DNA from: Rhodobacteraceae bacterium UBA996
Lineage (GTDB): Bacteria; Pseudomonadota; Alphaproteobacteria; Rhodobacterales; Rhodobacteraceae
Assembly: GCA_002291955.1 (NCBI GenBank)
Contig: DBBA01000035.1
Span: forward strand, 1 to 7,574
DNA length: 7,574 bases
Direction: 5' to 3'
Part shown: piece after piece, positions 1-5,467 of the stretch
Numbering within the stretch: position 1 is the stretch's first letter
How the letters are laid out: every line of letters starts with the position of its first letter
Translations under genes and position numbers: made by a program
The notes under the pieces: generated by a model
Database searches by the model: none
Seen by the model: the letters and a program-made list of their open reading frames with translations, nothing else
What the model was told of the DNA's origin: nothing

Positions 1-870
1 CTGCGGGCGCGGGGGGCGCCCATCGTGGTCAAGGCCGACGGGCTGGCCGCGGGCAAGGGTGTTGTCGTGGCGATGACGCTGGCCGAGGCCGAGGGTGCTG
101 TGCGGGCCATGTTCGGTGGCCTGCATGGTGCAGCGGGGGCGTCCGTCGTGATCGAGGAGTTCATGGGTGGCGAGGAGGCCAGCCTGTTTGTCCTGGTCGA
201 CGGGACCGACGTGCTGCCCGTGGGGTCGGCGCAGGATCACAAGCGGGTGGGGGACGGCGATACCGGGCCGAACACGGGCGGGATGGGGGCGTATTCGCCC
301 GCCCCGGTCCTGACCCCCGCGATCGAGGCGCAGGCCATCGAGGCGATCATCCGGCCCACGGTCGCGGAGCTGGCGCGGCGGGGGACGCCCTATTCGGGGG
401 TCCTCTATGCCGGGCTGATGATCGAGGACGGCCACGCCCGGCTGGTGGAGTACAACGTCCGCTTCGGTGACCCCGAATGTCAGGTCCTGATGATGCGGCT
501 GGGGGGGCAGGCGCTGGACCTGATCCTGGCCTGCGCCGAGGGGCGGCTGGCCGAGGCGCGGGTGAACTGGGCCGATGACCACGCCCTGACGGTAGTGATG
601 GCCGCGCGGGGCTATCCCGGGGACTACCGCAAGGGTGACCCCATCGGGGGCCTGGAGGGTCTGCCGGGGGACAGCCGGCACGCGGTGTTCCATGCCGGGA
701 CGGCCCTGAAGGACGGGGCGGTGGTGGCGGCAGGCGGCCGGGTCCTGTCGGTCACGGGGCGGGGCGACACGCTGTCCGAGGCGCGGGACCGGGCCTATGG
801 CCTGGCCGCCCGGATCGACTGGCCGGGGGGCTTTTTCCGGCGGGACATCGGGTGGCGGGCCCTGGGCTGA
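1..870 (+). CDS. purD: Phosphoribosylamine-glycine ligase (GAR synthetase), 5' end missing
   Basis: Cytosolic ATP-grasp enzyme of de novo purine synthesis. It joins 5-phosphoribosylamine and glycine, using ATP, to give glycinamide ribonucleotide. The reading frame is already open at base 1 and ends in TGA at 868-870. It supplies 289 codons of a protein usually about 420-430 aa, so roughly the first 130-140 residues lie upstream of the window. Visible signatures, numbered from the first codon of the window, are the ATP-grasp nucleotide-binding stretch [12 protein letters not shown] (9-20), then [11 protein letters not shown], the QDHKR and [12 protein letters not shown] segments, and the metal/ATP-binding segment [10 protein letters not shown] near the end of the ATP-grasp domain. 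The last ~100 residues (from about [15 protein letters not shown]) match the C-terminal GARS domain. The GTG at 25 lies inside the ATP-grasp domain and is not the real start. The gene converges on rarD, 62 bp away. No frameshift or missing key motif is seen. Confidence 0.97.
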   Translation: MRARGAPIVVKADGLAAGKGVVVAMTLAEAEGAVRAMFGGLHGAAGASVVIEEFMGGEEASLFVLVDGTDVLPVGSAQDHKRVGDGDTGPNTGGMGAYSPAPVLTPAIEAQAIEAIIRPTVAELARRGTPYSGVLYAGLMIEDGHARLVEYNVRFGDPECQVLMMRLGGQALDLILACAEGRLAEARVNWADDHALTVVMAARGYPGDYRKGDPIGGLEGLPGDSRHAVFHAGTALKDGAVVAAGGRVLSVTGRGDTLSEARDRAYGLAARIDWPGGFFRRDIGWRALG

Positions 871-871
871 G

Positions 872-893
872 GTTTGTGCACATGTGCACAAAC
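872..893. repeat. Perfect 22-bp palindrome (tandem TGTGCACA units) between purD and rarD
   Basis: Immediately after the purD stop, a fully symmetrical 22-bp sequence is formed by GTTTGTGCA, CATG and TGCACAAAC. Its core is two abutting copies of the 8-bp palindrome TGTGCACA (875-882 and 883-890). A 7-bp copy, TGTGCAC, recurs at 925-931. As RNA it could fold into a 9-bp stem with a CATG loop. That would suit a purD transcription end, but no T-run follows on either strand, so a canonical intrinsic terminator is not supported. The perfect two-fold symmetry also fits a site for a dimeric DNA-binding protein, although the position between convergent 3' ends is unusual for an operator. The sequence itself is certain; its role is open. 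Confidence 0.7.
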
Positions 894-930
894 GGTCAAG
901 TCATTGACAAGGCTCGCGAAGCCCTGTGCA

Positions 931-959
931 CGTCAACCTTTGGTTAACCCCGGTTGACG
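931..959 (-). terminator. Inverted repeat over the rarD stop codon, possible weak terminator
   Basis: CGTCAACC (931-938) and GGTTGACG (952-959) form an 8-bp perfect inverted repeat around a 13-base loop. The loop itself contains the palindrome GGTTAACC (942-949). The element covers the last codons and the TGA stop of rarD. Two smaller inverted repeats lie between it and the 22-bp palindrome: GTCAA/TTGAC (895-908) and GGCT/AGCC (911-923). No T-tract follows on the rarD strand, so use as a terminator is only a suggestion from position and symmetry. Confidence 0.3.
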
Positions 960-1850
960 ACGTCCTTCGCGCACGAGCGCGAGCGTAAAGATCGCCAGCG
1001 CCCCCCAGATCATCGGGAAGGCGATGCTGCGCGCGGTGCCGAAGGGTTCCTGGAACACGAACACCGCGGTCAAAAGGATGAGCGTGGGCGAGACGTATTG
1101 CAGCATCCCGATGGTGGACAGCCGCAGCCCCTTGGCCCCGTAGGCATAGAGGATCAGGGGCACGGCCGTGACGATGCCGGTGCCGATCAAGAGCGCGGTA
1201 TCGGTCGGGCTGGCGGTGAAGTGGCCGGTGCCGGTGGCGGTGAACCAGACGATCCCCGCCAGCGCGATGGGGGACAGCAGAAGCACCTCGAGCAGGAAGC
1301 CCTGGTTCGGGCCGATGGGCAGGCGCCGCTTGAAGTAGGCGTAGAAGCCCCAGGTGACCGTCAGGCCCACGGCGGCGACGGGCAGTTGGCCCGCGTCGAT
1401 CCACAGCACGGCGACCGCCCCGGCCGCCAGCGCGATGGCGGCCCACTTGAGCGGTGACAGCCGTTCGCCCAGCAGGACCCGGCCGAGGAACACCGAGAAC
1501 AGCGGGTTGACGTAGTAGCCGAGCGCGGCATCGAGCGCGCGCCCCGACCCGATGGCCCAGACGTAGATCCCCCAGTTCAGCGACACGATGGCCGCGGGCA
1601 TCGCCACCATCGCCAGCGTCCGGGGCTCGCGCAGGGCTGCGCGCAGGTCGGCCGTGCGCCCCGTGGCCAGCAGGACCGCCCCCGCGACCGGGATCGACCA
1701 CAGGACGCGGTGGGCCACGACCTCGACCGGGGGGACATGTGCCAAGGCCTTCATGTAGACGGGCAGGATGCCCCAGAACAGGTAGGCCGACAGCGCGAAG
1801 GCAAAGCCCGCGCGGGTGTCGTCAGCAGAAGAAGGGGTGGGGGCAGCCAA
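933..1850 (-). CDS. rarD: RarD-type EamA-family inner-membrane permease
   Basis: Predicted 305-aa polytopic inner-membrane protein of the drug/metabolite transporter superfamily (EamA fold, two halves, about ten membrane helices). The RarD subfamily is indicated by an N-terminal stretch ending FWGILPVYMKALAHVPP, followed by EVVAHRVLWS (about residues 43-52), then LNWGIYVWAI (~91-100) and the LGYYVNPLFSVFLG block (~109-122) just before GERLSPLKWAA. The family name comes from a chloramphenicol-sensitivity annotation. The transported substrate is not established, so drug transport should not be assumed. The length matches the family (~295-305 aa). The only usual start codon before the first membrane helix is TTG at 1848-1850. 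An in-frame stop lies at 1890-1892 with no ATG or GTG between, and the next internal ATG is within helix 1. The ribosome site is weak (GGA about 8 bases upstream), suggesting modest translation. The gene is convergent with purD and divergent from the nuclease gene. Confidence 0.92.
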   Translation of the reverse strand: MAAPTPSSADDTRAGFAFALSAYLFWGILPVYMKALAHVPPVEVVAHRVLWSIPVAGAVLLATGRTADLRAALREPRTLAMVAMPAAIVSLNWGIYVWAIGSGRALDAALGYYVNPLFSVFLGRVLLGERLSPLKWAAIALAAGAVAVLWIDAGQLPVAAVGLTVTWGFYAYFKRRLPIGPNQGFLLEVLLLSPIALAGIVWFTATGTGHFTASPTDTALLIGTGIVTAVPLILYAYGAKGLRLSTIGMLQYVSPTLILLTAVFVFQEPFGTARSIAFPMIWGALAIFTLALVREGRRQPGLTKG

Positions 1851-2012
1851 GGGAATGTCCGTCAGGGGGCGGTGCGCCCCGCCGACCGGTCAAAGCACCC
1901 GGCGCGGGGGAAGGCAACCGCCCGCGAAACGGGCAGCGCACGAAAGTCCGGGCGTTAACGAAGATGAAGATTTCCCGTTGCCGGATGCGCGCGGGCGGAT
2001 CATCCTCGAGGC
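1851..2012. promoter_or_regulatory. Divergent intergenic region between rarD and the nuclease gene
   Basis: These 162 bp must carry the start signals for both flanking genes. The stretch from about 1953 to 1978 (GTTAAC followed by a doubled GAAGAT at 1960-1971) is clearly richer in A/T than its surroundings and is the likeliest promoter zone. No convincing -35/-10 pair with normal spacing was found on either strand. Two small inverted repeats sit in the rarD leader: GGGGCG/CGCCCC with a 3-base loop (1866-1880) and GCCCG/CGGGC with a 5-base loop (1920-1934). Both could fold in the rarD mRNA; any regulatory role is unproven. Confidence 0.35.
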
Positions 2013-2708
2013 ATGTTAAGGATTTGTTCCCTGATCGTTTCGCTTGGCCTGCCTCTGTGGCCCGCGCTTGCCCCGGCTGTTGCCGCGCAGGACATCACCG
2101 GGACCATCCGGGTGCTGGACGGGGATTCCCTGTCGGTCGGCAGCACCGACGTGCGGCTGTTCGCGGTGGATGCGCCGGAACTGGGCCAGACCTGCGACGC
2201 GCCCGGACGAGTCGCGGGGGGCGGCGGGGTCTGGGCCTGTGGCGACTGGGCAGCAGCGCAGGTGCGGGCAGCCTATGCCGGTCAGCGCGCCACCTGCCGG
2301 GTGCTGGACATCGACCGCTACGGGCGCGCGGTGTCGCGCTGCGCGGTCGGCGGCGCGGACATGGGCGCGCGGATCGTCGCCGAGGGCTGGGCGATGGCCT
2401 ATCGCCGCTACGGGCTGGACTATGATCTGGCGGAAAAGGGTGCGGCGGCGGCGGGCCGCGGCATCTGGTCGGGCGGCGTCGAGGTGCCCGAAGCCTATCG
2501 CGCGCGGGTGCGGCAGTCGGCGGCCCCGGCGGCGCCCGCGCCCGGCGGCTGTGCGATCAAGGGCAACATCTCGGGGTCGGGGCGGATCTATCACCTGCCG
2601 GGGCAGGAGAACTATGACGCCACCGGCATCAACGAGGCCCGCGGCGAGCGGTGGTTCTGTTCGGAAGCCGAGGCGCAGGCGGCCGGATGGCGGCGCGCGC
2701 GGCGGTAG
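2013..2708 (+). CDS. Secreted SNase-fold (thermonuclease-like) nuclease with C-terminal sunset-like module
   Basis: A 231-aa protein with a Sec signal peptide: a positive residue near the N-terminus, a hydrophobic core to about residue 20, and likely cleavage after AVAA (residue 25). Residues ~28-155 form a staphylococcal-nuclease OB-fold domain. Residues matching the S. aureus catalytic set are D38 (DGDS), R48, D53 and E56 (RLFAVDAPE), and R105 (YGRAV), so an active Ca2+-dependent phosphodiesterase is plausible. C61, C76, C95 and C110 are spread through the domain and could form disulfides in the periplasm. After a Pro/Ala linker (~168-179), residues 180-231 form a separate module: C180, IKGNIS, IYHLPG, Y201, T204, then ERWFCSEAEA with C216 and AGWR. 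This resembles the small domain NCBI labels 'sunset', whose function I do not know. ATG 2013 is the only in-frame start after the upstream stop at 1965-1967. The nearest purine-rich sites (GGAT at 1997-2000, GAGG touching the start) are poorly placed, suggesting weak translation. Confidence 0.88.
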   Translation: MLRICSLIVSLGLPLWPALAPAVAAQDITGTIRVLDGDSLSVGSTDVRLFAVDAPELGQTCDAPGRVAGGGGVWACGDWAAAQVRAAYAGQRATCRVLDIDRYGRAVSRCAVGGADMGARIVAEGWAMAYRRYGLDYDLAEKGAAAAGRGIWSGGVEVPEAYRARVRQSAAPAAPAPGGCAIKGNISGSGRIYHLPGQENYDATGINEARGERWFCSEAEAQAAGWRRARR

Positions 2709-2723
2709 GGAATGGGCGGAGAG

Positions 2724-2744
2724 GCCCCGGAGCAGGTCCGGGGC
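2724..2744 (+). terminator. GC-rich hairpin after the nuclease gene
   Basis: GCCCCGGA (2724-2731) pairs perfectly with TCCGGGGC (2737-2744) across a 5-base loop, 15 bases after the nuclease stop codon. The 8-bp, nearly all-G/C stem and its position suit a transcription terminator for the nuclease mRNA. No T-run follows, so it would have to be a non-canonical terminator or an mRNA 3'-end stabiliser. Confidence 0.5.
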
Positions 2745-2835
2745 AGCTGATCTCGAGAATGACACGGGGTGACAGAGGTCGGCGGATGGCCGCGGTCAGC
2801 CGCAGCAACGCCGGGTATCTGCACTTTATGGCGTC

Positions 2836-2903
2836 AGGTCGGACGACCTCGTTCGTCGCGCTGGTGGCACCAAAGCGGCTGGCCGAGGGGGCGGCCATCC
2901 GCT
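2836..2903. repeat. Cluster of short inverted repeats in the convergent gap
   Basis: Three potential hairpins follow one another. AGGTC/GACCT has a 4-base loop (2836-2849). TGGT/ACCA has a 3-base loop (2862-2872). The third is an interrupted 11-position stem, AGCGG-C-TGGCC with GGCCA-T-CCGCT (2874-2903), with one internal mismatch and an 8-base loop. The last directly abuts the hairpin at 2904-2932. No gene with family-like features was found in the gap 2709-2943; open frames crossing it have no ribosome site or recognisable domain. The cluster may be a structured 3' UTR, a small structured RNA, or a degenerate palindromic repeat. High G+C makes some of these stems likely by chance. Confidence 0.4.
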
Positions 2904-2932
2904 GCCCGGGCCGCTTCGCGGCTGTTCCGGGC
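2904..2932 (-). terminator. Strong bulged hairpin downstream of the DUF1285 gene
   Basis: On the DUF1285 strand this reads GCCCGG, an AACA bulge, GCCGC, a GAA loop, GCGGC, then CCGGGC: an outer 6-bp and an inner 5-bp stem, all G/C, separated by a one-sided 4-base bulge. It begins 11 bases past the TAA stop of the DUF1285 gene. The stability and position support a transcription terminator, though a U-tract is absent. Confidence 0.5.
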
Positions 2933-2943
2933 GGGGGAACCGC

Positions 2944-3528
2944 TTACCCGGCGGCCATTGGCGCCACCGGAAAGAACGCCCCGCCCGACCAGACCCCGAA
3001 CCAGCCGTCGCGGTCGGTGCCGATGTCCACGAGGCGGTAGAACGACTTGCGGTCGATCCGGGCTTCCAGTCCGCCGCGGACAAGGACATAGGGCGCGGGT
3101 TCGCCGGTGACCGGGTCGAGCGTCACGCGGATCGGGTGGTCCGGCCCGGCGGTCGTCCGGTCGCCAAGGTTCGTGGTGAAGGTGACCGCCTGCGCGTCGC
3201 CCGTCCCTTGGACCTCGAAATCCACGGCGACGAAGGGCGCGTCCTGCACCCTTATGCCCACCTTCTCCACTGGGGTGACCAGCACGAACCCCTCCGGGTC
3301 GCGCCGCAGGATCGAGGCGAAGAGGCGCACCATCCCATCGCGCCCGATGGGGGTGCCCTGATGGAACCACGTCCCGTCGCGCCGGATCTCCATGTCGATG
3401 TCGCCGCAATGGGGCGGGTGCCACAGGTGCACCGGCGGCGGCCCCTTCGCGCCCGCCTGTCTCGCGGTTGCGGCCAGCCCCTCGGCGGATGGTGTCACGG
3501 GGAATTGTGGCGGGGCCGCTTTTGCCAT
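2944..3528 (-). CDS. DUF1285 family protein, function unknown
   Basis: A 194-aa soluble, probably cytoplasmic protein with no signal peptide or membrane helix. It has the conserved blocks of DUF1285: PVHLWHPPHCGDIDM (32-46), DGTWFHQGTPIGR (51-63), VTPVEKVGI (84-92) leading into DAPFVAVDFEV, IDRKSFYRLV (158-167) and the C-terminal GWFGVWSGGAFFPV (175-188). No enzymatic or binding role has been assigned to the family as far as I know, and none can be read from the sequence. ATG at 3526-3528 was chosen because it gives the usual family length. A GTG at 3571-3573 would add 15 residues (starting RLYGHD), but these do not look like the family, and the extension would cover most of the leader of the divergent moxR gene. 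The stop is TAA, with a strong hairpin just beyond. The ribosome site is weak at either start. The gene is head-to-head with the MoxR operon, which may hint at a shared role. Confidence 0.9.
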   Translation of the reverse strand: MAKAAPPQFPVTPSAEGLAATARQAGAKGPPPVHLWHPPHCGDIDMEIRRDGTWFHQGTPIGRDGMVRLFASILRRDPEGFVLVTPVEKVGIRVQDAPFVAVDFEVQGTGDAQAVTFTTNLGDRTTAGPDHPIRVTLDPVTGEPAPYVLVRGGLEARIDRKSFYRLVDIGTDRDGWFGVWSGGAFFPVAPMAAG

Positions 3529-3587
3529 TTGCGCCGACCGGCATAGTTGTGTGTCATGGCCATATAGGCGCACAGGAGTTCCCCGTC
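3529..3587. promoter_or_regulatory. Short divergent promoter region between DUF1285 and moxR
   Basis: Only 59 bp separate the two start codons, so promoters for both directions must overlap here or extend into the coding regions. The stretch 3541-3567 (CATAGTTGTG through CATATAG) is A/T-rich for this genome. It contains an 8-bp palindrome, ATGGCCAT (3556-3563), and hexamers resembling -10 boxes in both directions. No correctly spaced -35 element stands out, so the exact start points are not called. Confidence 0.4.
3574..3578 (+). promoter_or_regulatory. Ribosome binding site of moxR
   Basis: AGGAG lies nine bases before the ATG at 3588. It is the clearest Shine-Dalgarno site in the window. 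It settles the moxR start against the longer open frame that begins at 3468, whose first 40 codons overlap the DUF1285 gene and do not resemble a MoxR N-terminus. Confidence 0.85.
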
Positions 3588-4591
<1,004 letters not shown>

Positions 4592-4595
<4 letters not shown>

Positions 4596-5467
4596 GCCTT
4601 GCCGCCGATCTGCGCGCCGCCGCCGAAGGGCTGACGGGCAGCCTGCCGCCCCTTCTGGCCGAGGCCGAACATCTGGCGCAGACGGTGATCCTCGGCGACC
4701 ACGGGCGGCGGCGCGTGGGCCTGGGCGACGAGTTCTGGCAGTACCGCCCGTCCCGCCCCGGCGACGAGGCACGGATGATCGACTGGCGCAGGTCCGCCCG
4801 TTCGGACGGACATTTCGTGCGGGAAAAGGAATGGCAGGCCGCGCAGACGGTCGAGGTCTGGGTGGACCGGGCGCGGTCGATGGACTTTGCGTCCGACGGG
4901 AAGCTGCCGACCAAGGAACACCGCGCGCGGCTCCTGGCGCTGGCCGTGGCCGTCCTGCTCAATCGCGGGGGCGAGCGGGTGGGCCTCACCGACCACGACG
5001 TGCCGCCCCGGTCGGGCCGGGTGCAGATGCTGCGGCTGGCCGATGCGCTGACGCGGCCCACCGACGCAGGCGACTACGGGGCGCCGGTCCTGCGCGGCAT
5101 GCCCGCCCACGCCCGCGCGGTGCTGGTGTCGGACTTCCTCGCACGGTTCGACGAGGTCGAGGCGCAGGTGCTGGAAGCGGCCGACCACGGGATCAAGGGC
5201 GTGATGCTGCAGGTGCTGGACCCGGCCGAGGAAGCGTTTCCCTTTGACGGGCGCACCGTCTTCGAATCGGTCGGCGGCACGATACGGCACGAGACGCTCA
5301 AGGCGTCCGACCTCAAGGGCCGGTATCTGGCGCGGCTGGCGGAACGCAAGGACCGGCTGGCAAGCCTCGCCCGGCTGACCGGCTGGCAGTTCCTGACCCA
5401 TCACACCGACACCTCGGCGCAGGCGGCGCTGCTGTGGGTGTTCGGCGCGATGGAGCGGCGGCGCTGA
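4592..5467 (+). CDS. DUF58 protein (degenerate vWA-type MoxR partner)
   Basis: A 291-aa protein that starts at GTG within the overlap GTGA with the moxR stop. GAGG at 4581-4584 is a fair ribosome site. The DUF58 signature is clear: GDEFWQYRPSRPGDEARMIDWRRSARSD (45-72), containing the hallmark DWR at 64-66, then FVREKEWQ (75-82). The following strand, VEVWVDRARSMDF (87-99), starts the vWA-like fold. A standard metal-ion site reads DxSxS; here it is D92-R-A94-R-S96, so the first serine is replaced by alanine and metal binding may be weak or lost. No membrane helix or signal peptide is visible, so it is probably cytoplasmic or peripherally bound. DUF58 genes regularly follow moxR genes, and the protein presumably presents a client to the ATPase. 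Its biochemical role is not established. Confidence 0.93.

Noticed and set aside
901..1701. Minus-strand 266-codon frame overlapping rarD.
   Set aside because: It has no membrane helices or family motifs. The rarD frame gives a complete transporter.
2016..2772. Alternative frames of ~240 codons on both strands across the nuclease gene.
   Set aside because: They are Arg/Pro-rich with no motif. The 2013-2708 frame has a signal peptide and the SNase active-site residues.
2820..2935. tRNA or signal-recognition RNA in the structured gap.
   Set aside because: There is no cloverleaf, no T-loop consensus, and no conserved SRP tetraloop region with its flanking sequence.
2651..3110. Possible small genes in the 2709-2943 gap, such as the frames + 2651-3040 and - 2629-2898.
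   Set aside because: They run into the flanking genes, lack ribosome sites and show no recognisable features. The interval is better explained by hairpins.
3528..3573. Longer DUF1285 protein starting at GTG 3573.
   Set aside because: The extra 15 residues do not resemble the family, and the extension would cover most of the moxR leader. ATG 3528 gives the usual length.
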